From Ramlibacter sp. (GTDB lineage Bacteria; Pseudomonadota; Gammaproteobacteria; Burkholderiales; Burkholderiaceae_C): a stretch of 5,894 nucleotides of DNA. A program made the translations under genes and the position numbers. This document shows positions 1 to 5,894 of the stretch, piece after piece. The stretch spans positions 1 through 5,894 of the forward strand of contig JANXVP010000363.1 of the NCBI GenBank assembly GCA_025351615.1, in the 5' to 3' direction. The first letter of the stretch is position 1; every line of letters starts with the position of its first letter. The notes below the pieces were generated by a model, which ran no database searches, was not told the origin of the DNA, and was given only the letters and a program-made list of their open reading frames with translations.

Positions 1-689
1 ACCTTGTCGTTTCGGTCGGCGGCGGCATGGCGGTGCAGGGCGCGGTCGCCAATCTCTGGCTGGACAAGACCGGTTGCCCGATCTGCGAGGGCTACGGCCT
101 GTCGGAGACCAGCCCCTCGGCCAGCTGCAACCCGACCACCAATACCGAATTCAGCGGGACCATCGGCCTGCCCTTGCCGTCCACGTTCATGAAGCTGGTG
201 GACGACAACGGCAACACGGTGCCTTTCGGCCAGCCGGGCGAAATCGCGATCAAGGGGCCGCAGGTGATGGCGGGCTACTGGCAGCGTCCCGACGAAACCG
301 CGCAGGCGATGACGGCCGACGGCTACTTCAAGAGCGGCGACATCGGCACGATGGACGAGCGCGGCTACTTCAGGATCGTCGACCGCAAGAAGGACATGGT
401 GCTGGTCAGCGGCTTCAATGTCTACCCGAACGAGGTCGAGGACGTGGTCGCCCAGCTCGACGGGGTGCTCGAATGCGCGGTGGTCGGCGTCGCCGACGAG
501 AAGACCGGCGAAGCGGTGAAGCTGGTGATCGTGAAGAAAGATCCGGCACTCACCGAGGAAAAGGTGCGCGAGTACTGCCACGCCAACCTCACCGGCTACA
601 AGCGGCCCAAGGTGATCGAATTCCGTACCGACCTGCCCAAGACGCCGGTCGGCAAGATTTTGCGGCGCGAGCTGCGCGACAAGCAATAG
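1..689 (+). CDS. fadD: Long-chain-fatty-acid--CoA ligase, C-terminal part (5' truncated)
   Basis: FadD activates long-chain fatty acids with ATP and CoA (through an acyl-AMP intermediate) to acyl-CoA, the entry step of beta-oxidation; it acts at the inner face of the cytoplasmic membrane. The frame is already open at base 3 and runs 228 codons to TAG 687-689; E. coli FadD is about 561 residues, so more than half lies upstream. Visible landmarks: SVGGGMAVQ at the start; the adenylate-forming A5 motif [10 protein letters not shown] (87-116); [15 protein letters not shown]; the 25-residue fatty-acyl-CoA synthetase signature at 318-392 (DGY..SGDIG..DRKK), with the hinge Asp at 381-383; [14 protein letters not shown]; and the C-terminal catalytic Lys in [11 protein letters not shown] (codon 654-656). 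Similarity to E. coli FadD is clear along the whole fragment. The internal ATG at 27 is not the start, because the homologous protein continues upstream of it. A hairpin follows the stop, before dppB. Confidence 0.95.
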   Translation, partial: LVVSVGGGMAVQGAVANLWLDKTGCPICEGYGLSETSPSASCNPTTNTEFSGTIGLPLPSTFMKLVDDNGNTVPFGQPGEIAIKGPQVMAGYWQRPDETAQAMTADGYFKSGDIGTMDERGYFRIVDRKKDMVLVSGFNVYPNEVEDVVAQLDGVLECAVVGVADEKTGEAVKLVIVKKDPALTEEKVREYCHANLTGYKRPKVIEFRTDLPKTPVGKILRRELRDKQ

Positions 690-696
690 TCCAGGG

Positions 697-719
697 ACAA
701 GACCTGGCACAGGTCTTGT
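697..719 (+). terminator. Perfect 10-bp hairpin after fadD, terminator- or attenuator-like
   Basis: ACAAGACCTG (697-706) and CAGGTCTTGT (710-719) are exact reverse complements around a 3-nt GCA loop. The core GACCTG/CAGGTC is followed on the + strand by TTGTTATCGT and then TTTCTT. The A-rich left arm can pair with the first Ts, as in many intrinsic terminators, but the U-tract is interrupted, so termination would be weak or partial. On the - strand the flank is not T-rich, so any terminator acts for fadD. It begins 7 nt after the fadD stop and ends 15 nt before the dppB ATG, which leaves no room for a complete dpp promoter after it. It could instead be an mRNA-stabilising stem or a dispersed repeat. 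Confidence 0.5.
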
Positions 720-734
720 TATCGTCCGTTTCTT

Positions 735-1745
735 ATGCTGCGCTTCCTGCTCACGCGCCTGTCGCTCATCGTTCCGACCTTCATCGGGATGACGCTGCTG
801 GCGTTCTTCCTGATCCGGCTGGTGCCGGGCGACCCGATCGAGACGCTGGCCGGCGAGCGCGGCATCGATGCCGCGCGCCACGCGCAGCTGCTCAAGGAAT
901 ACGGGCTCGACAAGCCGATGCTGGTGCAGTACGGCACCTACATCGTTCGGGTGCTGCACGGCGACCTGGGCAAATCCCTCATCACCCAGGCCCCCGTGCT
1001 GAGCGAATTCCTGGCGCTGTTCCCGGCCACCATCGAGCTGGCCCTGTGCGCGATCGTGTTCGCGCTGGTGATCGGCATCCCGGTCGGCATCCTCGCCGCC
1101 GTCCGGCGAAACTCGGTGTTCGACCACGGCGTGATGGCCACCTCGCTGACCGGCTACTCGATGCCGATCTTCTGGTGGGGGCTGCTGCTGATCCTGCTGT
1201 TCTCGGTCCAGCTCGGGCTGACGCCGGTGTCGGGCCGCATCGCGGTCCAGTACTACATCGAACCGACCACCGGTTTCCTGCTGATCGATTCGCTGCTGAC
1301 CGGCGACCAGGGCGCGTTCTGGTCCACGGTGCAGCACCTGATCCTGCCGACCATCGTGCTGGGCACCAACCCGCTGGCGGTGGTGGCCCGGATGACCCGC
1401 TCCGCGATGCTCGAAGTGCTGGGCGAAGATTACATCCGGACAGCACGCGCCAAGGGCCTGCCGCCGCTGCGCGTGGTCGGCGTCCATGCGCTGCGCAACG
1501 CGCTGATCCCGGTGGTGACGGTGATCGGCCTGCAGGTCGGCGTGCTGTTCACCGGCGCCATCCTGACCGAGACCATCTTTTCCTGGCCGGGTGTGGGCAA
1601 GTGGCTGATCGAGGCGATCGGGCGGCGCGACTACCCGATCCTGCAGGGCGGCATGCTGCTGCTCGGCGTGGTGGTGATGCTGGTCAACCTGCTGGTCGAC
1701 GTCATGTACGGTGTCATCAACCCGCGCATCCGCCAGGCCCGTTGA
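735..1745 (+). CDS. dppB: Dipeptide ABC transporter permease DppB
   Basis: Inner-membrane permease that forms the dipeptide channel with DppC. It is 336 residues (E. coli DppB 339) and aligns from the first residue: LIVPTFIGMTLLAF, IRLVPGDP, LAGERGI, HGDLGKSL, LTGYSMPIFWWG, LTPVSGR, MTRSAMLEVLGEDYIRTARA. Hydrophobic segments lie at about residues 9-30, 99-123, 133-158, 200-218, 256-281 and 303-327, giving the usual six-helix MetI-like fold with a long periplasmic loop after helix 1. The cytoplasmic EAA loop that docks on the ATPase is at about 227-259 (EDYIRTARAKGL..VHALRNALIP). ATG 735 is the only sensible start by alignment, yet the preceding 15 nt are pyrimidine-rich with no Shine-Dalgarno sequence. 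It ends 1 nt before dppC, so the two are coupled. Specificity for dipeptides is inferred from similarity to DppB; related Opp/Nik permeases are the alternatives. Confidence 0.95.
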   Translation: MLRFLLTRLSLIVPTFIGMTLLAFFLIRLVPGDPIETLAGERGIDAARHAQLLKEYGLDKPMLVQYGTYIVRVLHGDLGKSLITQAPVLSEFLALFPATIELALCAIVFALVIGIPVGILAAVRRNSVFDHGVMATSLTGYSMPIFWWGLLLILLFSVQLGLTPVSGRIAVQYYIEPTTGFLLIDSLLTGDQGAFWSTVQHLILPTIVLGTNPLAVVARMTRSAMLEVLGEDYIRTARAKGLPPLRVVGVHALRNALIPVVTVIGLQVGVLFTGAILTETIFSWPGVGKWLIEAIGRRDYPILQGGMLLLGVVVMLVNLLVDVMYGVINPRIRQAR

Positions 1746-1746
1746 G

Positions 1747-2652
1747 ATGAGCGAAGTCATTCATCCTGCTGCGCTTCCGGTGGTTGCCGCGCCACCCGGT
1801 CCGCTGCGCGAATTCTGGTTGTCGTTCTCCGCCAACCGGGGCGCGGTGGTCGGTCTGTGGGTGGTGGCGGGCCTGCTGCTGGTGGCGCTGTTCGCGCCCT
1901 GGCTGGCGCCGCATCCGCCGTTCCAGACCGACATCGCCGCATTCCTGCGACCGCCGGCATGGCAGGCCGGCGGCTCGGCCGAATTCCTGCTGGGCACCGA
2001 CGCCATCGGGCGCGACATCCTGTCGCGGCTGATCTACGGCTCGCGGCTGTCGCTGTCGATCGGCATCGCGGTGGTGCTGATCTCGGTGGCGGCCGGCATC
2101 GCGCTCGGGCTCGTCGCCGGCTTTGCGCGCGGCATCACCGAGATCGCGATCATGCGGCTGATGGACATCGTCCTGACATTGCCCAGCCTGCTGCTGGCGA
2201 TCGTGATCGTTGCGATCCTGGGCCCCGGGCTGATGAACGCGATGCTCGCCGTCGCCATCGTGGTACTGCCGCATTACGTGCGCATCACCCGCGCTTCGGT
2301 GATCGCGGAGGTCGGCAAGGACTACGTGACGGCGGCGCGCATCAGCGGCGCGAGCACGCTGCGCCTGATGTTCAGCGAGGTGCTGCCGAACTGCGCCGCC
2401 CCCCTGATTGTGCAATCCACGCTCGGCGTGTCCACGGCCATCCTCGACGCCGCCGCGCTCGGCTTTCTGGGCCTGGGCGCCCAGCCGCCGTCACCCGAGT
2501 GGGGCACGATGCTGGCCGACGCCCGCGAGTTCGTGCTGCGTGCCTGGTGGGTCGTCACCTTCCCGGGACTCGCGATCCTGATCGCGGTGCTGGCGTTCAA
2601 CATCATGGGAGACGGCCTGCGCGACGCGCTCGACCCGAAACTCAAGCGCTGA
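1747..2652 (+). CDS. dppC: Dipeptide ABC transporter permease DppC
   Basis: Second inner-membrane permease, partner of DppB. The chosen start ATG 1747 gives 301 residues (E. coli DppC 300). An in-frame ATG at 1711 would add 12 residues inside dppB and has no counterpart in homologues. An N-terminal OppC_N region ([19 protein letters not shown], about 19-37) precedes helix 1 (about 34-54), followed by [21 protein letters not shown]. Further hydrophobic stretches are at about 101-125, 142-160, 164-177, 219-245 and 268-287. The EAA loop contacting the ATPase is at about 188-219 ([22 protein letters not shown]). The C-terminus [15 protein letters not shown] is nearly identical to E. coli DppC. 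The preceding TGA is 1 nt upstream and there is no strong Shine-Dalgarno sequence, which points to translational coupling with dppB. Confidence 0.95.
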   Translation: MSEVIHPAALPVVAAPPGPLREFWLSFSANRGAVVGLWVVAGLLLVALFAPWLAPHPPFQTDIAAFLRPPAWQAGGSAEFLLGTDAIGRDILSRLIYGSRLSLSIGIAVVLISVAAGIALGLVAGFARGITEIAIMRLMDIVLTLPSLLLAIVIVAILGPGLMNAMLAVAIVVLPHYVRITRASVIAEVGKDYVTAARISGASTLRLMFSEVLPNCAAPLIVQSTLGVSTAILDAAALGFLGLGAQPPSPEWGTMLADAREFVLRAWWVVTFPGLAILIAVLAFNIMGDGLRDALDPKLKR

Positions 2653-2654
2653 AC

Positions 2655-3677
2655 ATGGCAGCCCTGCTCGAAATCGAAGATCTCCACGTCGACTTCCCGA
2701 CCCAGGGCAGCGTCATGCATGCGGTCGACGGCGTCAGCCTGACGCTGCAAGAAGGCGAAGTGCTGGGCATCGTCGGCGAATCCGGGTCCGGCAAGAGCGT
2801 CGCGATGATGGCGCTGATGGGCCTGATCGCTTTCCCGGGCAGGGTGCGGGCCAGGACCCTGCGCTTCGCCGGCCACGACCTGCTGGGTATCGCCGACAAG
2901 GAGCGCCGGCGGCTGGTGGGCAAGGACATGGCGATGATCTTCCAGGAGCCGACCACCAGCCTGAATCCCTGCTTCACCATCGGCTGGCAGCTGGTCGAAG
3001 CGTTGCGGCTGCATTCGCCGCTGGGCCAGGCCGGCGCCAGACGGCGCGCCATCGAGCTGCTGGAGCAGGTCGGCATTCCTGCCGCCCACACCCGCCTGAA
3101 CGACTATCCGCACCAGATGTCGGGCGGCATGAACCAGCGCGTGATGATCGCGATGGCGATCTCCTGCAATCCGCGCCTGCTGATCGCCGACGAGCCGACC
3201 ACCGCGCTCGACGTCACCATCCAGGCACAGATCCTCGACCTGCTGCGCCAGTTGCAGCAGGAGCGCGGCATGGCGCTGATGCTGATCACGCACAACATGG
3301 GCGTGGTCAGCGAGATGGCGCAGCGGGTCGCGGTGATGTACGCCGGACAGGTGGTGGAACAGCGGCCGGTGGCGCAGCTGTTTTCCGATCCGCAGCATCC
3401 CTACACCGAGGCGCTGCTGTCGGCGTTGCCCGAGCGGGGACCGACCGGTCACCGGTTGGCCACCATTCCCGGCGTCGTGCCCGGCGTGTTCGACCGGCCC
3501 GCGGGCTGCCTGTTCGCGCCACGCTGCGCCTACGCCACCGCGCATTCGCTGGCCGTGCGGCCGGAGCTGAAAGACTGGAAAGACGGCCAGGTGCGCTGTC
3601 ACTATCCGCTCGGCGATCGGCAGCGGCTGGCCGCGATCGAGCGCGACCGGCCGGTCCCCGTGGAGGGAGCCGCATGA
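2655..3677 (+). CDS. dppD: Dipeptide ABC transporter ATP-binding protein DppD
   Basis: Cytoplasmic ATPase that pairs with DppF to power DppBC. It starts 2 nt after the dppC stop (ATG 2655) and is 340 residues (E. coli DppD 327). Motifs in order: Walker A GESGSGKS (41-48), Q-loop [10 protein letters not shown] (Q97), ABC signature MSGGMNQR (155-162), Walker B LLIADE (175-180), D-loop ALD (184-186), switch His H213 in LITHNM. Asn214 stands where Asp is usual after the His. The oligopeptide-type C-terminal region ([12 protein letters not shown], then a cysteine motif) is present: C285, C291 and C315 are kept, but Ser298 occupies the place of the third cysteine (E. coli DppD has DRCRAEEP here). 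That motif binds a 4Fe-4S cluster in some family members, so cluster binding may be altered. The end overlaps dppF by ATGA. The residues after C315 are longer than in E. coli. Confidence 0.95.
   Translation: MAALLEIEDLHVDFPTQGSVMHAVDGVSLTLQEGEVLGIVGESGSGKSVAMMALMGLIAFPGRVRARTLRFAGHDLLGIADKERRRLVGKDMAMIFQEPTTSLNPCFTIGWQLVEALRLHSPLGQAGARRRAIELLEQVGIPAAHTRLNDYPHQMSGGMNQRVMIAMAISCNPRLLIADEPTTALDVTIQAQILDLLRQLQQERGMALMLITHNMGVVSEMAQRVAVMYAGQVVEQRPVAQLFSDPQHPYTEALLSALPERGPTGHRLATIPGVVPGVFDRPAGCLFAPRCAYATAHSLAVRPELKDWKDGQVRCHYPLGDRQRLAAIERDRPVPVEGAA
3662..3666 (+). promoter_or_regulatory. Ribosome binding site of dppF (GGAGG)
   Basis: GGAGG lies inside the last codons of dppD, 7 nt before ATG 3674. 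It is a near-ideal Shine-Dalgarno sequence and supports this start, which overlaps the dppD stop by 4 nt (ATGA). It is the strongest initiation signal among dppB, dppC, dppD and dppF. Confidence 0.75.
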
Positions 3678-4714
3678 CAGTCGTCGTCGAAGCCAGGAAC
3701 CTGCGCCAGGTCTACCGGATCCGGCGCGGCATGTTTCGCACGCCGGCGCAGCTACAGGCGGTGGGCGGCGTGTCGTTTGCGATCGAGGCAGGCAAGACGC
3801 TGGCGGTGGTCGGCGAATCCGGCTGCGGGAAGTCGACGCTGGCGCGCATGGTGGCATTGATCGAGAAGCCGGCCGAGGGCAGCCTGGTGCTCGATGGAAC
3901 CGACGCGGTCGCGACACCGGACGGTGACAAGCGAAGGCTGCGGCAAGCGGTGCAGCTGGTGTTCCAGAATCCGTACGCATCGCTCAATCCACGCAAGAAG
4001 ATCAGCGCCGTGCTGGAAGACCCCCTGCGCATCAATACGGCGATGACCGCCGCGCAGCGTGCCGGGCGTTCCGCCGCCATGCTGGCGCAAGTCGGGCTGC
4101 GGCCCGAATATGCCGCGCGGTATCCGCACATGTTTTCCGGCGGCCAGCGCCAGCGTATCGCGATCGCGCGGGCGCTGATGCTCAATCCGAAGCTGCTGGT
4201 GGCGGACGAACCGGTGTCGGCGCTGGACGTCTCGATCCAGGCCCAGGTGCTGAACCTGCTGGCCGACCTGCAGGCGGAGTTCAAGCTGGCCTACCTGTTC
4301 ATCTCGCACGACCTCGCGGTGGTGCGACACATCGCCCATGAGGTGCTGGTGATGTACCTCGGCCATGCCATGGAGCAGGGCCCCAAAGAAAGACTGTTCG
4401 CGCGGCCGCTGCATCCGTACACCCAGGCCCTGCTGGCTTCGACGCCGGGGGTCGGCGCGCGCAACATGCAGCGGATCGTGCTGAAGGGCGAGTTGCCGTC
4501 ACCGCTCAATCCGCCCAGCGGCTGCGTGTTTTCCAGCCGCTGCCCGTACGCGGTGGAGCGCTGCCGGGCCGAGCGGCCGCTGCCCCTCCTGGTCGATGGA
4601 CGGACCGTGGCCTGCCACTTCGCCGGGCAGTTTCTCGAAGCGGGTTTTCCCGCGGTTCGCGGCACGGAATTTGATCGGGTGGAGACAGGGCGCAAGGCTG
4701 ATCCCGCAACATAA
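3674..4714 (+). CDS. dppF: Dipeptide ABC transporter ATP-binding protein DppF
   Basis: Second cytoplasmic ATPase of the dipeptide importer, forming a heterodimer with DppD. It is 346 residues. Motifs: Walker [10 protein letters not shown] (47-55), Q-loop [13 protein letters not shown] (Q98), signature FSGGQRQR (154-161), Walker B LLVADE (174-179), D-loop SALD (182-185), switch His in FISHDL (H212). The C-terminal oligopeptide-transporter region ([12 protein letters not shown], about 247-258) leads into a complete four-cysteine motif: C284, C290, C297 and C314. DppF-type features ([11 protein letters not shown], the early Gln-Val-Tyr strand) separate it from DppD. The start is fixed by the GGAGG at 3662 and the ATGA overlap with dppD. 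About 30 residues after the last cysteine (317-346) form a poorly characterised tail; I recognise no domain in it. dppA follows after 47 bp. Confidence 0.95.
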   Translation: MTVVVEARNLRQVYRIRRGMFRTPAQLQAVGGVSFAIEAGKTLAVVGESGCGKSTLARMVALIEKPAEGSLVLDGTDAVATPDGDKRRLRQAVQLVFQNPYASLNPRKKISAVLEDPLRINTAMTAAQRAGRSAAMLAQVGLRPEYAARYPHMFSGGQRQRIAIARALMLNPKLLVADEPVSALDVSIQAQVLNLLADLQAEFKLAYLFISHDLAVVRHIAHEVLVMYLGHAMEQGPKERLFARPLHPYTQALLASTPGVGARNMQRIVLKGELPSPLNPPSGCVFSSRCPYAVERCRAERPLPLLVDGRTVACHFAGQFLEAGFPAVRGTEFDRVETGRKADPAT

Positions 4715-4726
4715 TCCAACTCTCTG

Positions 4727-4754
4727 CGGCCTTCGCCGAACCCATTTTTGAAGG
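4727..4754 (+). promoter_or_regulatory. dppF-dppA gap: possible small competing RNA folds
   Basis: The 47-bp gap can form CGGC-CTTC-GCCG (4727-4738, 4-bp stem), with a run of five Ts at 4745-4749. Alternatively CCTTC (4730-4734) can pair with GAAGG (4750-4754), which overlaps the dppA Shine-Dalgarno sequence. The two folds exclude each other because both use 4730-4734. The stems are short and may be chance; a role in tuning dppA translation or partial termination is inference only. Confidence 0.2.
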
Positions 4755-4755
4755 A
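4751..4755 (+). promoter_or_regulatory. Ribosome binding site of dppA (AAGGA)
   Basis: AAGGA lies 6 nt before ATG 4762, a good Shine-Dalgarno match and spacing. It supports the chosen dppA start and is clearly better than anything upstream of dppB, dppC or dppD, consistent with the need for far more binding protein than membrane complex. Confidence 0.7.
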
Positions 4756-4761
4756 CATCCC

Positions 4762-5894
4762 ATGAAACGCACTCCGTTCCGCAAGCACGTCGCGATCGCC
4801 GCGCTGGTGCTCGCCGCCGCGGCGGGCGCCAGCGCCAAGACGCTGGTGTTCTGCTCCGAAGGCAGCCCTGAAAATTTCTATCCAGGCGTCAACACCACGG
4901 GCACCTCGTTCGACGGCAACGAGCCGATCTACAACCGCATCGTCGAATTCGAGCGCGGCGGCACCAAGGTCGTGCCCGGCCTGGCCGAGCGCTGGGACAT
5001 TTCGAAAGACGGGCTGGTGTACACCTTCTTCCTGCGCAAGGGCGCGAAGTGGCACAGCCAGCGCGCCTTCAAGCCGACCCGCGACTTCAACGCAGACGAT
5101 GTGCTGTTCGCCTTCGACCGCCAGTGGAAGGACACTGACCCCTATTACAAGGTCACCAGCACCAACCATTCGTACTTCAACGACATGGGCATGCCCAAGC
5201 TGCTGAAGTCGGTGGACAAGCTCGACGACTACACCGTCAGGATCACGCTGAACAAGCCCGAGGCGCCCTTCCTGTCCAACCTGGCGATGCCGTACGCGGC
5301 GATCCAGTCCAAGGAATACGCGATCGCGATGCTCAAGGCCGGCACGCCCGAGAAGCTCGACCAGGAGCCGATCGGCACCGGCCCGTTCTATTTGGTGCAG
5401 TACCAGAAGGACGCCGTGATCCGCTACAAGGCGTTTCCGCAGTACTGGGGCGGCAAGGCGGAGATCGACGACCTGGTGTACGCGATCACGCCGGACGCGT
5501 CGGTGCGCTGGGCCAAGCTGCAGAAGGGCGAGTGCCACGTCATGCCGTACCCGAACCCGGCCGACCTGGAAGCGATCCGCAAGGACAGCCGCGTCACGGT
5601 GATGGAGCAGCCCGGCCTGAACGTCGGCTACCTCGCCTACAACGTGACCAGGAAGCCGTTCGACGATGTGCGCGTGCGCAAGGCCGTGAGCATGGCGATC
5701 AACAAGAAGGCGATCCTGGACGGCGTCTTCCTGGGCACCGGCGTCGCGGCCAAGAACCCGCTGCCGCCGACCATGTCGGCCTACAACACGGCGACCAAGG
5801 ACGACGTCTACGATCCGGAAGGCGCGAAGAAGCTGCTGGCGCAGGCCGGCCTGGCGAACGGCTTCACCACCGACCTGTGGGCCATGCCGGTGCA
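4762..5894 (+). CDS. dppA: Periplasmic dipeptide-binding protein DppA (3' truncated)
   Basis: Periplasmic solute-binding protein (SBP_bac_5 family) that binds dipeptides and delivers them to DppBCDF; the E. coli protein also serves in peptide chemotaxis and heme/5-aminolevulinate uptake. The frame is open for 377 codons to the window edge, ending in DLWAMPV. E. coli DppA has about 535 residues, so roughly 30% is missing, including the residues known to hold the peptide termini (Arg355 and Asp408 in mature E. coli numbering). Residues 1-25 are a signal peptide: basic start (MKRTPFRK), Ala/Leu-rich core, cleavage after ASA, giving mature KTLVFCSEGSPE as in E. coli KTLVYCSEGSPE. C31 and C258 match the conserved disulfide pair. 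The family signature is at about 72-97 (PGLAERWD..FFLRKGAKWH). Further matches are FNADDVLFAFDRQ, KAGTPEKLD, IGTGPF, ITPDASVRWAKLQKGECHVMPYPNPAD and PGLNVGYLAYNV. It has its own Shine-Dalgarno sequence. Confidence 0.96.
   Translation, partial: MKRTPFRKHVAIAALVLAAAAGASAKTLVFCSEGSPENFYPGVNTTGTSFDGNEPIYNRIVEFERGGTKVVPGLAERWDISKDGLVYTFFLRKGAKWHSQRAFKPTRDFNADDVLFAFDRQWKDTDPYYKVTSTNHSYFNDMGMPKLLKSVDKLDDYTVRITLNKPEAPFLSNLAMPYAAIQSKEYAIAMLKAGTPEKLDQEPIGTGPFYLVQYQKDAVIRYKAFPQYWGGKAEIDDLVYAITPDASVRWAKLQKGECHVMPYPNPADLEAIRKDSRVTVMEQPGLNVGYLAYNVTRKPFDDVRVRKAVSMAINKKAILDGVFLGTGVAAKNPLPPTMSAYNTATKDDVYDPEGAKKLLAQAGLANGFTTDLWAMPV

Noticed and set aside
660..689. TTGCGG (660-665) with CAATAG (684-689) as a dpp promoter in the fadD 3' end.
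   Set aside because: Poor matches to both consensus boxes, which are expected by chance; not strong enough to list as a promoter.
687..737. fadD and dppB share one reading frame, separated only by the TAG at 687 with no other stop before ATG 735, suggesting a possible read-through fusion.
   Set aside because: One in three chance of sharing a frame and only 15 codons need to stay open. The joined segment resembles neither protein, and both termini align with E. coli FadD and DppB ends.
1711..1746. Earlier in-frame ATG for dppC at 1711.
   Set aside because: It would overlap dppB by 35 nt and add 12 residues not seen in DppC; ATG 1747 gives the family length and sits 1 nt after the dppB stop.
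74..1750. Long + strand open frame of 558 codons across fadD and dppB.
   Set aside because: Arg/Ala/Gly-rich translation with no family resemblance; a GC-rich shadow of two well-recognised genes in another frame.
2322..3980. Long - strand open frame of 552 codons antisense to dppC, dppD and dppF.
   Set aside because: His/Arg/Pro/Gln-rich low-complexity translation spanning several genes; typical antisense shadow of high-GC coding DNA.
4291..5538. - strand open frame of 415 codons antisense to dppF and dppA.
   Set aside because: The + strand here has strong DppF and DppA similarity, signal peptide and ribosome binding site; the antisense product shows no recognisable domain.
1..5894. Search for a novel system, mobile element, CRISPR array, tRNA or riboswitch.
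   Set aside because: Nearly every base is in recognised fadD or dpp genes; the two gaps total 92 bp and hold only short inverted repeats and a ribosome binding site.

Overview
The window is GC-rich (strong G/C bias at third codon positions) and reads as chromosomal proteobacterial DNA. Protein similarity to E. coli homologues is high across its length, and the style (FadD '[15 protein letters not shown]', DppB/DppC/DppD forms) suggests a beta-proteobacterium of the Burkholderiales, possibly Oxalobacteraceae (Massilia/Duganella/Janthinobacterium-like). This placement is recall-based inference; no search was run. All genes lie on the + strand and the coding density is very high.

Layout: (1) 1-689, the C-terminal part of a long-chain fatty-acyl-CoA ligase (FadD), truncated by the window start. 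(2) 690-734, a 45-bp gap holding a perfect 10-bp inverted repeat that looks like a weak intrinsic terminator or attenuator. (3) 735-1745 dppB and 1747-2652 dppC, the two membrane permeases. (4) 2655-3677 dppD and 3674-4714 dppF, the two ATPases. (5) A 47-bp gap with a good ribosome binding site. (6) 4762 to the window end, dppA, the periplasmic dipeptide-binding protein, truncated by the window end. dppA runs off the + strand edge as an open frame with no stop.

How they work together: DppA captures di- (and some tri-) peptides in the periplasm and delivers them to the DppB-DppC channel, which is driven by ATP hydrolysis in the DppD-DppF pair. Spacing of +1, +2 and -4 nt between dppB/C/D/F indicates a translationally coupled operon. 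The solute-binding gene comes last, after dppF, rather than first as in the E. coli dppABCDF operon. FadD, which activates fatty acids to acyl-CoA, is functionally separate and is probably only an upstream neighbour, with the hairpin as the boundary.

I see no mobile element, CRISPR array, RNA gene or undescribed system. The second-look items are modest: the fadD-dppB hairpin with a competing alternative fold, the Cys-to-Ser change in the C-terminal cysteine motif of DppD (DppF keeps all four cysteines), and the dppF-dppA junction.
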